DNA from: DASPHG01 sp963748315
Lineage (GTDB): Bacteria; Actinomycetota; Thermoleophilia; Solirubrobacterales; Thermoleophilaceae
Assembly (NCBI GenBank): GCA_963748315.1
Contig: CAVVIK010000005.1
Location: forward strand, 620,001 to 684,000
Direction: 5' to 3'
DNA: 64,000 nt
The translations under genes and the position numbers were made by a program. The notes beneath the pieces were generated by a model. That model saw nothing but the letters and a program-made list of their open reading frames with translations. It made no database searches and was not told the origin of the DNA. Of this stretch, positions 1 to 9,057 are shown piece by piece. Within the stretch, counting starts at the first letter, position 1. Each line of letters starts with the position of its first letter.

Positions 1-358
1 ACAGGGCGTCGGAGAGCGAGATACCCGCCTCGACGTCCTTGCGGACCGCGACGAGCGTCTCCTTCAGCTTGTCCGACTCGGCCTGGTCCTCGAGCACGTA
101 CAGCGCGCGCAGCAGCGACATGCCCGACGAGACCATCGTCGAGAGCTGACGCGTCATGATCGTCAGCTCCGCCGCCTTGACCTTCCTGAAGCGCGCCAGG
201 AGGTCCCCGGCGCTCTTCGGGACCTGCTCCTCGATGTCGAGGACGATCAGGCCCTTCGCGCGCAGATTCGACGCAACGGCCTGCTTGTCGTCTCCATCGA
301 TCTCGCCCTTGGAGGGAGCGCCCTGGAGGTCGAGCGCCTTGTAGGCGTAGGTCGCCAT
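1..358 (-). CDS. pilC: Type IV pilus assembly inner-membrane protein PilC (GspF family), N-terminal part
   Basis: The minus strand opens with MATYAYKALDLQG at 358 and stays open to the window edge, giving about 119 residues. The opening YxYxALDxxG, an AxxLRxKGLIVLDIEE stretch and the later LTIMTRQLSTMVSSGMSLLRALYVLEDQ helix are typical of the GspF/PilC family, the polytopic platform protein that anchors the pilus motor ATPases in the cytoplasmic membrane. It lies 14 bases after the pilT stop and is the third gene in the order pilB-pilT-pilC, so it is surely co-transcribed with them. The gene is cut by the window, not broken: no stop or shift is seen. The family identification rests on the N-terminal T2SSF domain only. 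Confidence 0.88.
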   Translation of the reverse strand, partial: MATYAYKALDLQGAPSKGEIDGDDKQAVASNLRAKGLIVLDIEEQVPKSAGDLLARFRKVKAAELTIMTRQLSTMVSSGMSLLRALYVLEDQAESDKLKETLVAVRKDVEAGISLSDAL

Positions 359-372
359 GGTCTATTCCTGGG

Positions 373-1449
373 TCAGGCCGCCTGCACGTAGCTGCCGAGG
401 AGCCGACGAAGCTCCTCCGGCGTCGAAGAGCGCTGCTCCGCGAGCTCACGGTTGATCTTGCCGCGACGGACGAGGTCGGCAAGCGCCGTGTCCATCGTCT
501 GCATGCCGTGCGAGCTCCCGGTCTGAAGCGCCGAGTAGATCTGGTGCGTCTTGCCCTCGCGGATCAGGTTCCTGACCGCCGGCGTCGGCACCAGGATCTC
601 CGTCGCGCACACGCGGCCGCGGCCGTCGGCGGTCGGGAGAAGCTGCTGCGTGACGATGCCCTGAAGGGCGATCGAAAGCTGCATCCGGACCTGGTGCTGC
701 TGCTCCGGCGGGAAGACGTCCACGATGCGGTCGACCGTCTGCGCCGTGTCCTGCGTATGCAGGGTGGCGAAGACGAGGTGGCCGGTCTCCGCGGCGGTCA
801 GCGCGGTCTCGATCGTCTCGAGGTCGCGCATTTCGCCGACGAGGATGACGTCGGGGTCCTGACGCAGAGCCGCCTTCAGCGCCATCGCGAAGCTCTGGGC
901 GTCGCCGCCGATCTCGCGCTGGTTGACGATGCACGAACGATGCGGATGGAGGAACTCGATCGGATCCTCGACGGTCATGATGTGCTCATGCCGGGTCCGG
1001 TTGATCCGGTCCATCATCGCCGCGAGCGTCGTGGACTTACCCGAGCCGGTCGGGCCCGTGACGAGCACGAAGCCGCGCGGCTTGGTGGTGAAGTCCTCGA
1101 TCACCGGCGGGAGGCCGAGCTGCTCGAGCTGCGGCATCTCGCTCGGGATCAGGCGGAACGCGGCGCCCAGCGCGGCGCGCTGGAAGTACGCGTTGACGCG
1201 GAACCGGGCGCGGCCGGGGATCGAGTACGAGAGGTCGATCTGCCACTCGTTCTCCAGCTTCTTGCGCTGGTCGTTCGTGAGGATCGAGTAGACGATCTCG
1301 CGCGTGTCCTGCGGGCTGAGAGCCGGGAAGTCGAGCGGGGACAGGTGTCCGCGCTCGCGAACCATGGGTGGGACGCCTGCCGTGATGTGAAGGTCGGACG
1401 CGCCGCGCTCCATCACCTCGATCAGGACATCAGCGAAGTCGAAGTTCAT
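373..1449 (-). CDS. pilT: Type IV pilus retraction ATPase PilT
   Basis: A 358-residue hexameric motor ATPase that drives pilus depolymerisation and twitching. Visible are the PAS-like N-terminal domain, Walker A GPTGSGKST at residues 132-140, the Asp box EDPIEFLH near 161, Walker B VILVGEMRD near 201-209, the His box ATLHTQDTA near 229, and AVRNLIREGK at 291-300, the AIRNLIRE-type motif that marks PilT and is required for retraction. Length is normal for PilT (about 345-370). It lies between pilB upstream and pilC downstream on the same strand, 59 bases after the pilB stop. A retraction motor means the pilus is probably a dynamic type IVa-like system rather than a fixed secretion pseudopilus. 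Confidence 0.95.
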   Translation of the reverse strand: MNFDFADVLIEVMERGASDLHITAGVPPMVRERGHLSPLDFPALSPQDTREIVYSILTNDQRKKLENEWQIDLSYSIPGRARFRVNAYFQRAALGAAFRLIPSEMPQLEQLGLPPVIEDFTTKPRGFVLVTGPTGSGKSTTLAAMMDRINRTRHEHIMTVEDPIEFLHPHRSCIVNQREIGGDAQSFAMALKAALRQDPDVILVGEMRDLETIETALTAAETGHLVFATLHTQDTAQTVDRIVDVFPPEQQHQVRMQLSIALQGIVTQQLLPTADGRGRVCATEILVPTPAVRNLIREGKTHQIYSALQTGSSHGMQTMDTALADLVRRGKINRELAEQRSSTPEELRRLLGSYVQAA

Positions 1450-1508
1450 AAAGGGCTTCTCGGCTTTCGGTGGTTGGTGGCTTAGTGCTGAACGGTGGTT
1501 CTGGACGC

Positions 1509-3302
1509 CTACGCGACCCTCGCGACCTCGGCGATTGAGGTGAGGCCCTGCTTGACCTTGTCCAGGCCGTCGATCCGCAGCGGCTTCATGCCCTGCTTGA
1601 TCGCGGTGTCGCGGATCACGTCCGCCGACGTGCGCTCGATGGTCATCGCGCGGATCTCCTCGGAGAGCGACATCACCTCGTAGAGGCCGATCCGGCCCTT
1701 GTAGCCGGACTGGCCGCAGCGCGCGCAGCCGGCGGGCTCATAGGCCTCGACATCGAGGTCGCCCGGGAAGCCGGCCGCGGCGAGTGCAGCCTGGCTCAGG
1801 ACCGTGCGCTTCTTGCAGTGCTTGCAGAGCTTCCGCGCGAGCCGCTGGGCGACGATGCAGTCGACCGCCGACGCCGTCAGGAACGGCTCGATGCCCATCT
1901 CGGTGAGGCGGGTGATCGCGGACGGCGCGTCGTTCGTGTGCAGCGTCGACAGCACGAGGTGCCCGGTGAGCGCCGACTCGACGGCGATCCGCGCCGTCTC
2001 GGCGTCGCGGATCTCGCCGACCATGATGATGTCGGGGTCGGCGCGCAGCATCGACCGCAGGCCCTGCGGGAAGCCGAGGCCCGCCTTCAGGTTGACCTGA
2101 ATCTGGTTGATCCCCTCGAGCTGGTACTCGACCGGGTCCTCGATCGTGATGATGTTCTTCTGCGGCGTGTTGATCGTGTTGAGCGCCGCGTACAGGGTGG
2201 TCGACTTGCCCGAGCCCGTCGGCCCTGTCACGAGGATCGCCCCGTAGGACTCCTTGATCGCGCTGTCGAAACGGCTCAGGGAGTCGCCGGCGATGCCGAG
2301 CGTGTCCATCGACAGGAGCACCTGCTCCTTGTCGAGCAGGCGCATGACGATGCCCTCGCCCCAGACGCCCGGGAGCGTGACGACACGAACGTCGATCGCA
2401 TGCCCCTCGACGCGCAGCGACACACGCCCGTCCTGCGGCAGCCGGCGCTCGGCGATGTCGAGGTCGGCCATGATCTTGACGCGCGAGACGACGCCCGCGT
2501 TCATCCGCTTCGGGATCTGCGTCATCTCCACCAGCACGCCGTCGATCCGGTAGCGGACGCGCATGTCGCGCGACTCCATCGGCTCGAAGTGGAGGTCGGA
2601 CGCGCCCTCCTCGACCGCCTGCGCGATCAGCGAGTTGACGAGCTTGATGACGGGCGCGTCGTCCGCTGACTCGCGGATCTCGCTCAGCGCCGCGAGATCG
2701 TCGTCGTCGTCGACCTCGTCGATCGCCTCGGCGACCGCGTCGTCCAGGCGACTCATCCGCCCGATCACGCTCGCGAGGTCCTCGGGCGCCGCGACGACGC
2801 GCGTGATCGCGTGGCCGGTCATCAGCTTCAGGTCGTCGATGGCCAGCACGTTCGACGGGTCCACCATCGCGACCAGCAGACGCTTGCCGGAGTCGTCGAA
2901 GCCGATCGGCGCAGCGTTGTAGCGCTTGGCAGCCTGCGCGCTGACCAGGTTGAGCGCCCCGGGGTCGGTCTTGTAGACCGAGAGATCGACGAAGTCGAGC
3001 CCGAAGCGCTCAGCGATCGCGCGGGCGAGCTGCTCGGAGGTGAGGTCGCCGGCGGTGACGAGGATCTGCTCGGGCGTCTGGGCGGAGGACTTGGCCTCCT
3101 CGACCGCATGCTGGACCCGCTCGGCGGAGACGAAGCCGAGCTCGGAGATCACGTCGGAGATGAAGCGAGCGCCACCGCCGCGCCTGGTCGGCGGGATCAA
3201 GCCGGTGAGCTGCTCGTCAGTAAGCGGAGTTTCGCGCGCGACGGCCTCGTTGACCGTGCCCGGCGCCGGTACGGGCCGCAGGTGTGTGCGCTCTTCGCTC
3301 AA
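1509..3302 (-). CDS. pilB: Type IV pilus extension ATPase PilB (GspE/PilB family)
   Basis: A 597-residue motor ATPase for pilus assembly. Order: N-terminal GSPII_E/MshEN domain (about 45-185), an acidic linker rich in Asp near 195-203, then the ATPase domain with Walker A GPTGSGKST at 360-368, Asp box IEDPVEY, Walker B DIIMVGEIRD and His box STLHTND. A tetracysteine zinc site is present (CKHC at 493-496 and CARC at 526-529), as expected for PilB/GspE and absent from PilT. The ATG overlaps the stop of the upstream gene by four bases, so the two are translationally coupled. Pilin and minor pilin genes are not in the window. Confidence 0.95.
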   Translation of the reverse strand: MSEERTHLRPVPAPGTVNEAVARETPLTDEQLTGLIPPTRRGGGARFISDVISELGFVSAERVQHAVEEAKSSAQTPEQILVTAGDLTSEQLARAIAERFGLDFVDLSVYKTDPGALNLVSAQAAKRYNAAPIGFDDSGKRLLVAMVDPSNVLAIDDLKLMTGHAITRVVAAPEDLASVIGRMSRLDDAVAEAIDEVDDDDDLAALSEIRESADDAPVIKLVNSLIAQAVEEGASDLHFEPMESRDMRVRYRIDGVLVEMTQIPKRMNAGVVSRVKIMADLDIAERRLPQDGRVSLRVEGHAIDVRVVTLPGVWGEGIVMRLLDKEQVLLSMDTLGIAGDSLSRFDSAIKESYGAILVTGPTGSGKSTTLYAALNTINTPQKNIITIEDPVEYQLEGINQIQVNLKAGLGFPQGLRSMLRADPDIIMVGEIRDAETARIAVESALTGHLVLSTLHTNDAPSAITRLTEMGIEPFLTASAVDCIVAQRLARKLCKHCKKRTVLSQAALAAAGFPGDLDVEAYEPAGCARCGQSGYKGRIGLYEVMSLSEEIRAMTIERTSADVIRDTAIKQGMKPLRIDGLDKVKQGLTSIAEVARVA

Positions 3303-3820
3303 AGCTGGTCCTTGACCCGCTGCACCAGGTACTGCGTGTCGACGTAGCCCTCGATCGGGGGCATGGCGCGCAGGTCCGGGCGGACGATCACGATCGACGG
3401 AGCCTGGGTGATGCCGAGCTTCGCGACGATGCCTGCGTAGCGCCCCAGCTTGGAGATCCCGGCGTGGAAGCTGCGCACGCCGTTGCCGAGCTGCGAGATC
3501 GCGGAGAAGTGCCGGGCGGTCGCCTGGTCGTCGGCGGCACCCTTCTCCGTGAAGAGGAGCACGACCACCTTGCCGTCGGCCAGCGCGTTCGCGACCGGGC
3601 GCGGGACGTCCTCGACCCGCGGCTCCGGCTCGGGCGCCGGCGTGGGCTTCGGGTCGGGCTTCGACGCGGTCGAGGGACCGCTCGTGACGCCCTGGGTCCC
3701 GATGTCGGGCACGGGGATATCGCCCGCCGACTGGGTCGCCAGCGTGCGCATAGCCGTGAAGCTGATCAGCGAGAGCAGAGCCCCCGCTATGGCAAGGAGG
3801 GTGGGGCGTGGCAGTGCCAT
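3299..3820 (-). CDS. Membrane-anchored protein with thioredoxin-like C-terminus, pilus-linked, function unknown
   Basis: A 173-residue protein. One N-terminal membrane segment (about 6-27) is followed by a Pro-rich linker with repeated Pro-Lys/Pro-Glu (about 55-68). A ~100-residue domain follows, with the beta-alpha pattern of a thioredoxin-like fold (KVVVLLFTEKGAADDQAT ... ITQAPSIVIVRPDL). There is no CxxC at the expected site, so it is not a redox thioredoxin. It would face outside the membrane. It is the first gene of the pil cluster and its stop overlaps the pilB start, which suggests a role in pilus assembly or docking. No family name is recognised; the fold is an inference from pattern only. 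Confidence 0.7.
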   Translation of the reverse strand: MALPRPTLLAIAGALLSLISFTAMRTLATQSAGDIPVPDIGTQGVTSGPSTASKPDPKPTPAPEPEPRVEDVPRPVANALADGKVVVLLFTEKGAADDQATARHFSAISQLGNGVRSFHAGISKLGRYAGIVAKLGITQAPSIVIVRPDLRAMPPIEGYVDTQYLVQRVKDQL

Positions 3821-3833
3821 CCCCGTGGCTATC

Positions 3834-3856
3834 GGGCGGGTGCGCCCCGTTTTTTT
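3834..3856 (+). terminator. Hairpin plus T-run, terminator-like, plus-strand sense
   Basis: GGGCG (3834-3838), a four-base loop and CGCCC (3843-3847) are followed by C, G and seven Ts (3850-3856). It has terminator form on the plus strand although no plus-strand gene lies upstream, and it overlaps the aroE stop codon. It may stop antisense transcription across aroE, or be chance. Confidence 0.3.
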
Positions 3857-4643
3857 AGTTACGGCTCGACGCTCTGGCCGCCCTGCGCATCACGTCGATC
3901 GGCGGCTCCCGGCCGGTCCAGCGCTCGAACGACAGCGCGCCCTGCCTCACGAGCACCTCGAGTCCGTCGACCAGCTCGGCGCCGCCCGCCTGCGCCCAGG
4001 CCGAGAACGGCGTCTCGTGATCGCCGTAGACAAGCTCTACGGCCACCTGCGGAGGGTCGATCCAGGCGAGCGGCAGATCCTCGATCACGTCGCTCGTCCG
4101 GAGGCCAACGGAGGTGGCGTTCACTACGAGGTCGGCGGCGACCGGCGCCTCCACGTGAGCCACTTCGAGCTCATCCGCCAGCGCGCGCGCTCGCTCGGGC
4201 GTCCGGTTCCAAACACTGACCTCCGCCCCCGCCTCGCGCAGCGCCCACGCGGCTGCGCGGCCGGCGCCGCCCGCGCCCAGCACGAGTGCGACCATGCCGT
4301 CGGGCTCGCGCGGCAATGCCGCCAGCAGCCCGGCCGCGTCGGTGTTGTCCGCGTGGATCTCGCCGTCGGCGAAGGTGAGCGTGTTCGCCGCGCCGATCGC
4401 GCGCGCGGCATCGCTCGCATCGTCGGCGAGCGCGAGCGCCGCCTCCTTGTGCGGGATCGTCACGTTCGCGCCGCGGTACCCCGAGCCGGGCAGCGCGCGG
4501 ACGGTCTCGGCGAACACGTCGGCGGCGACCGGCAGTTTTACGTAGCGCCACTCCAGCCCGAGCGCCTCGAACGCCGCGTTGTGCATCGCGGGCGAGCGGC
4601 TGTGCTCGACCGGATCTCCGAGGACGCCGGTGAGCGTCAGCAC
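3855..4643 (-). CDS. aroE: Shikimate dehydrogenase AroE
   Basis: A 262-residue NADP-dependent enzyme reducing 3-dehydroshikimate to shikimate in the chorismate pathway. The substrate site SRSPAMHNAAF lies near residue 12, with ANVTIPHKEAAL (catalytic Lys) near 60 and NTDAAGL (catalytic Asp) near 95. The dinucleotide motif VLGAGGAGRAAA and the NxTSVGL substrate loop follow. The start chosen is GTG at 4643, because it begins directly before LTLTGVLGDPVEHS, the family N-terminus, and overlaps the mltG stop by seven bases; a longer reading frame upstream has no family match. Co-transcribed with mltG, ruvX and alaS. Confidence 0.93.
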   Translation of the reverse strand: MLTLTGVLGDPVEHSRSPAMHNAAFEALGLEWRYVKLPVAADVFAETVRALPGSGYRGANVTIPHKEAALALADDASDAARAIGAANTLTFADGEIHADNTDAAGLLAALPREPDGMVALVLGAGGAGRAAAWALREAGAEVSVWNRTPERARALADELEVAHVEAPVAADLVVNATSVGLRTSDVIEDLPLAWIDPPQVAVELVYGDHETPFSAWAQAGGAELVDGLEVLVRQGALSFERWTGREPPIDVMRRAARASSRN

Positions 4644-5998
4644 TCCGTCGGCGACTGCCCGCCTTGGCGGTCGCGTTCGGCGTTGTACTGATCGACGTAC
4701 TGCTGGAACTCCGCATCGGTCTCGGCAAAGACGTGCTCGCCCTCGCCGCACGGCTTGACGACGAAGAACAGGTAGTCCGACTTGGCCGGGTGCGCCGCGG
4801 CCTCGATCGAGTCGATCCCCGGGTTCCCGATCGGGCCCGGTGGCAGGTTCGCGTACTTGCGCGTGTTGTACGGCGAGGTCGATTCGAGCTCGGAGACCTT
4901 GAGCGGCTCGGTCCAGTTACCGGTCGCGAAGCGGATCGTCGCGTCGATGCCGAGCGGAATCCCGGCCTTGAGGCGGTTGTAGATGACCGATGCGATCAAC
5001 GGGCGGTCCTTGTCGACCCCCGCCTCGCGCTCGACCATCGAGGCGATGATCAGGATGTCGTACGGCGTCAGGTTCTTCGACTTCGCGTAGCGCATGTCGA
5101 CGCCGTCGAAGTTCTCCTTGAAGGCGGCCAGCTGCTTGTCGACGAGGTCCTTCACGTTCGCGCCGCTCTTCAGCTCGTAGGTGGCAGGGAACAGGAAGCC
5201 CTCGAGGTCCTTCGCGCCGCCGGCCTTGTAATCGCTCAGGTCGATCGTGGATGACCGCACGCTCGCCTCCTCGTAGTCGCCTTCGAGCCCGGCCTGCTTG
5301 GCGATCGGTGCGATCTCCGCTCGCGAGCGGCCCTCGGGAATCGTGACCGTGACGACGTCCTTCGGCGGCCCCTCGGACAGCGCGTCGATCGCGGCCCCGT
5401 AGCTCATGTCCTGCTTCAGCTTGTAGCTGCCCGGCTTCAGGTCGCCGCGGTCGCCGCCCAGCGTGACCCGGGTGCGGAAGAAGAACGCGCTCGAGATCAC
5501 GTCGTTCTCCTCGAGGATGTCGCCGATCTCGGTGACGGTCGCGCCGGTCGGGATCTGCACCCGGACCTCGCCGTCGCCGTCGCCCTTGAACGGCTGGAAG
5601 AGCGAGAAGAGGAACCAGGCAGCAAAGATCGCGAAGAGGAGCGCCGCGCCGATCGCGACACGCAGGAGGATCGAGCGCGGACCGCGAGGCTCGCGCGGCG
5701 CCTTCGGCTCCGCGGGGGGCGGCGGAGGAGGGGGCGGCACGGCGACCGCCGGGCGCGGACGCTCCGCGACCGGTGCGCTGGCGGCCGCGCGCGGGCGGGC
5801 GGGACGACGCACGGCCGGCCGCGGTGGCGGCTCGGGCACCGGCTCCGGCGGCGGCGAGGGCTCCGGCGGCGGCTGCTCGAGAGCCGGTGGCATCTCGGGC
5901 GGCGGCTCGCCGCGGCGTTCGGCCCGGCGCGCCTCCCGCTCGAGTCGCGCGCGTTCGCGCTCCTCGGCGCTGCGCGGCATGTCGTCGCCGCGGCTCAT
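4637..5998 (-). CDS. mltG: Endolytic murein transglycosylase MltG
   Basis: A 453-residue membrane enzyme that cleaves nascent glycan strands and limits their length. A long cytoplasmic Pro/Arg/Glu-rich tail (1-105, with an eight-proline run) precedes one membrane helix at about 109-131. A LysM-like subdomain and the YceG catalytic domain follow. The family motif ASMVEREAG places the catalytic Glu at 322, and GIPLGIDATI, SPYNTRKYANLPPGPIGNPG and the FFVVKPCGEGEHVF end block are all present. The long cytoplasmic tail is usual in actinobacteria. The stop overlaps aroE's start and its own ATG overlaps the ruvX stop. Confidence 0.95.
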   Translation of the reverse strand: MSRGDDMPRSAEERERARLEREARRAERRGEPPPEMPPALEQPPPEPSPPPEPVPEPPPRPAVRRPARPRAAASAPVAERPRPAVAVPPPPPPPPAEPKAPREPRGPRSILLRVAIGAALLFAIFAAWFLFSLFQPFKGDGDGEVRVQIPTGATVTEIGDILEENDVISSAFFFRTRVTLGGDRGDLKPGSYKLKQDMSYGAAIDALSEGPPKDVVTVTIPEGRSRAEIAPIAKQAGLEGDYEEASVRSSTIDLSDYKAGGAKDLEGFLFPATYELKSGANVKDLVDKQLAAFKENFDGVDMRYAKSKNLTPYDILIIASMVEREAGVDKDRPLIASVIYNRLKAGIPLGIDATIRFATGNWTEPLKVSELESTSPYNTRKYANLPPGPIGNPGIDSIEAAAHPAKSDYLFFVVKPCGEGEHVFAETDAEFQQYVDQYNAERDRQGGQSPTEC

Positions 5999-6381
5999 CC
6001 TGCGCGCGCCATCAGAAACGCTTCGAGCAGGTGCGCGGCTGCACGCGAGTCGGCCTCCGCGGTTCCACCGGAGCGCTCGGCCTGCCTGGTCGTCAGGCGT
6101 TCGTCGTGCATGGCGACCGGCACGCCGACACGCGCGGCTAGCCGCTCCGCGAAACGACGGGTCCAGTGGGCCTGCTCGCCCTCCTCCCCACGCATCGTGA
6201 GCGGCAGGCCTACGACGACCTGCTCGATCTGGCGCTCTCTCACGAGGCGCGCGAGGGTATCGAGTCCGCGCTTGGTGTCGGGTCGCGACACGGATTCGAG
6301 TGGGGTAACCACCGTCTCGGTTGGGTCACAGACCGCGCAGCCGCAGCGGGCCTCGCCCGCATCCAGCGCGAGGATGCGCAT
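5995..6381 (-). CDS. ruvX: RuvX/YqgF-family RNase H-fold nuclease (putative pre-16S rRNA nuclease)
   Basis: A 128-residue protein. The first strand MRILALDAGEARCGCAV holds the first catalytic Asp, followed by VVVGLPLTMRGEEGEQAH near 54-71 and the family end MHDERLTTRQAE near 91-102 with Asp/Glu ligands. In other bacteria YqgF trims the 5' end of 16S rRNA and is essential. Start and stop both overlap neighbours (ATGA with mltG, ATG/TGA with alaS), so the alaS-ruvX-mltG-aroE order is an operon; alaS-ruvX-mltG adjacency is conserved in many Gram-positive bacteria. Confidence 0.92.
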   Translation of the reverse strand: MRILALDAGEARCGCAVCDPTETVVTPLESVSRPDTKRGLDTLARLVRERQIEQVVVGLPLTMRGEEGEQAHWTRRFAERLAARVGVPVAMHDERLTTRQAERSGGTAEADSRAAAHLLEAFLMARAG

Positions 6382-9002
6382 CAGGAGAGTTGCTTCTCGA
6401 TCTCGAGTCGTGCCGCCGCAAGCGCCTCCGGCAGCTTGCCGGGCTCCTTGCCGCCTGCCTGTGCGAGCGTTGGCCTTCCTCCGCCCCCGCCGCCGGCGAT
6501 CTCGGCGGCCACCCTGATGACGTCGCCCGCGTTCAGGCCGCGCTCGACGACCGACGGCGCAAAGTTCGCGACGAGGTGGACGCGGCCGTCCGCGGCGGCG
6601 CCGAGCACCACCGCGCTGTCGCCCAGCTTCTGCCGGAGCTGGTCGGACAGGGCGAGCAGCGCCTTGGGATCGTCCGCGTCGGCGACCTCGGTGACAACAC
6701 GCACGCCGGCGATCTCCTGCGCGCGCCCCGCGAGCGCCTCCGCCTGCTCGGGGTCCGGGCCGACGCGCTTGGGAGACTTCTTCGCGTCCTTCAGCGACGC
6801 CTGCATCTTCCGCACGGCGTTGACGACCTCCAGCTCTGGCACGCGCAGCATCTCCGCGAGCTCGCGCATCTCCTCGGTCCGGCGCCGGAACTCCTCGATC
6901 CCGCCTGCGGCGGTCAGCGCCTCGATCCGGCGCACGTTCGACGCGCTCGAAGTCTCATGCGTGACGTGGAATAGGCCCACCTCGGCGGTCGAAGCGACGT
7001 GCGTCCCGCCGCAGAGCTCGCGCGACACGTCGTCCACGTCGACCATCCGCACCCATTCGCCGTACTTCTCGCCGAACAGCGCCATCGCACCCAGCCGCTC
7101 CGCTTCCGCGCGCGTCGTGTGCACCGCCCGTACCGGGTGGTTCTCGACGATCCAGGCGTTGACCTCGGCCTCGACGTCGGCCAGCTCCTGCTTCGACAGC
7201 CGCTCCCCGTGGGTGAAGTCGAAGCGCAGCTTGTCCGGGCCGACGTAGGAGCCGGCCTGGCGGACGTGCGGCCCGAGTCGCGCGCGCAGCGACGCGTGCA
7301 GGAGATGGGTCGCCGTGTGGTTGCGCATCGTCGCCAACCGGCTCGCGCGATCCACGACCGCCCGCGCGCGCTGGCCCTCGCCGACGTCGCCCTCTACCTG
7401 CTCGAGCTCGACCGCCTGGTCGTCCCCGAGGCGGAACACGTCGGCGACGACGGCGCGGCCCGAGTCCGTCTCGAGGACCCCCGAGTCGGCCACCTGGCCG
7501 CCGCCTTCGGCGTAGAAGGGGCTCTCCTCGAGCTTCGCGAGCATTCGCCCGTCGTCGCGCTCGAGCGCTCGGATCACGGTCTCCCACTCCAGCGTCTCGT
7601 AGCCGACGAAGCGCGTCTCGAAGCCGGAGCTTTTCGCGAACGTCAGCACCTTGCTGTGCTCGTCGCCGCCGGCCGTCTGGCGCCCGGCGCGCGCGACGCG
7701 ACGTGCCTCCTCCATCAGCTCCTCGAAGCCCTGGTCGTCGACCGAGAGCCCCTCGTCGGCGAGCAGCTCCTTCGTCAGCTCGTAGGGGAAGCCGAAGGTG
7801 TCGTGCAGCTTGAAGGCGTCGTCGGCCGCGACCCATGAGGTGCCGTCTTCCTTGGTCCGCCGCACGATCTCTTCGAGCAGCTTCTCGCCCTGTGCCAGCG
7901 TGCGGCGGAAGCCCTCCTCCTCCGCCGCCGCCCACTTGGCGATCGTGTCGCGCTCCTCTTGGAGCTGCGGATACGCGCCGCCCATGACCTCGCGCACGAC
8001 CTCGGTGAGCGGGACAAGGAACGGCTTGTCGATCCCGAGCACGCGCCCCTGCTGAATCGCGCGGCGCATGATCCGGCGCAGGATGTAGCCGCGATCCTCG
8101 TTCGAGGGCACGACGCCGTCGGCGAGGAGGAACGCCATCCCGCGGCCGTGGTCCGCCAGGATCCGCAGGGCCCGCGTCGCGGCCGGGTCGTCGTCCTGCC
8201 CGTAGCGGCGGCCGGACAGCTCCTCGCCGAAGCGGATGTACGGCAGGAAGTGCTCGGTCTCGTAGACGGACGGGACGTCCTGCAGGATCGCCGCCATCCG
8301 GTCGAGTCCCATGCCGGTGTCGATGTTCTGCGCCGGCAGCGGCGGCAGGCTGCCGTCCGGCTTCAGCTCGTACTGCATGAAGACGAGGTTCCAGAACTCG
8401 AGGAAGCGCTCGGTGTCGTCGCCGGGCCGATCCTCCTCGCGCCCGAAGTCGAGGCCGCGGTCGAGGTACAGCTCCGAGCACGGCCCGCACGGGCCCGTCG
8501 GCCCCGACTGCCAGAAGTTGTCCTCCCGGCCGAGGCGGACGATTCGCTCGTCCGGCACACCGATCGCGTCCCAGATTGCGATCGCCTCTTCGTCCGGGCC
8601 GAGCCCGAGATCGTCGTCGCCGCCGAAGACCGTTACCCAGATCTGCTCGGGATCGAAGCCGTATCCCTGCATCGACAGCTCCCACGCGAATTCGGCCGCG
8701 CCCTGCTTGAAGTAGTCGCCGATCGAGAAGTTGCCGAGCATCTCGAAGAACGTGAGGTGGCGGGCGGTGAGGCCGACGTTCTCGATGTCGGTCGTGCGGA
8801 AGACCTTCTGGCACGAGGTCAGCCGGACATGCGGCGGCTTCTCATCGCCCTGGAAATAGGGCTTGAACGGCTGCATCCCCGCGGTCGTCAGCAGCACCGA
8901 GGGGTCATAACTCGCGGGCACGAGTGACGCGGACGGCACGCGGCGGTGGTCGCGCTCCTCGAAGAACGCCAGGAACCGCTCCCGGATCTGATCCGCAGTC
9001 AC
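6381..9002 (-). CDS. alaS: Alanyl-tRNA synthetase
   Basis: An 873-residue class II synthetase charging tRNA-Ala. Catalytic core motifs are FFEMLGNFSIGDYFK and NFWQSGPTGPCGPCSELYLDRG, with NIDTGMGLDRMA as motif 3. The editing domain has the zinc ligands HTATHLLH (about 580) and CGGTH (about 685). The C-terminal DHHA1 part ends with the glycine-rich GGGGGGRPTLAQAGG block. Length matches the bacterial enzyme (about 870-880). It is the first gene of the operon and its start region faces the HD-GYP gene, so the 55-base gap at 9,003-9,057 must hold both promoters. Confidence 0.97.
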   Translation of the reverse strand: MTADQIRERFLAFFEERDHRRVPSASLVPASYDPSVLLTTAGMQPFKPYFQGDEKPPHVRLTSCQKVFRTTDIENVGLTARHLTFFEMLGNFSIGDYFKQGAAEFAWELSMQGYGFDPEQIWVTVFGGDDDLGLGPDEEAIAIWDAIGVPDERIVRLGREDNFWQSGPTGPCGPCSELYLDRGLDFGREEDRPGDDTERFLEFWNLVFMQYELKPDGSLPPLPAQNIDTGMGLDRMAAILQDVPSVYETEHFLPYIRFGEELSGRRYGQDDDPAATRALRILADHGRGMAFLLADGVVPSNEDRGYILRRIMRRAIQQGRVLGIDKPFLVPLTEVVREVMGGAYPQLQEERDTIAKWAAAEEEGFRRTLAQGEKLLEEIVRRTKEDGTSWVAADDAFKLHDTFGFPYELTKELLADEGLSVDDQGFEELMEEARRVARAGRQTAGGDEHSKVLTFAKSSGFETRFVGYETLEWETVIRALERDDGRMLAKLEESPFYAEGGGQVADSGVLETDSGRAVVADVFRLGDDQAVELEQVEGDVGEGQRARAVVDRASRLATMRNHTATHLLHASLRARLGPHVRQAGSYVGPDKLRFDFTHGERLSKQELADVEAEVNAWIVENHPVRAVHTTRAEAERLGAMALFGEKYGEWVRMVDVDDVSRELCGGTHVASTAEVGLFHVTHETSSASNVRRIEALTAAGGIEEFRRRTEEMRELAEMLRVPELEVVNAVRKMQASLKDAKKSPKRVGPDPEQAEALAGRAQEIAGVRVVTEVADADDPKALLALSDQLRQKLGDSAVVLGAAADGRVHLVANFAPSVVERGLNAGDVIRVAAEIAGGGGGGRPTLAQAGGKEPGKLPEALAAARLEIEKQLS

Positions 9003-9057
9003 GCGCGCAGTCTACGAACCAAAGCCTCCATACCGGCGTGGAGGTTCGGTTGGACGA

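Noticed and set aside
508..1485. Long plus-strand open frame over pilT
   Set aside because: It is antisense to a gene with complete PilT motifs and reads as low-complexity Arg/Asp/Leu. GC-rich DNA often leaves such frames open. The same holds for long frames at 26,366-27,151, 27,184-28,836, 31,330-33,000 and 37,265-38,569.
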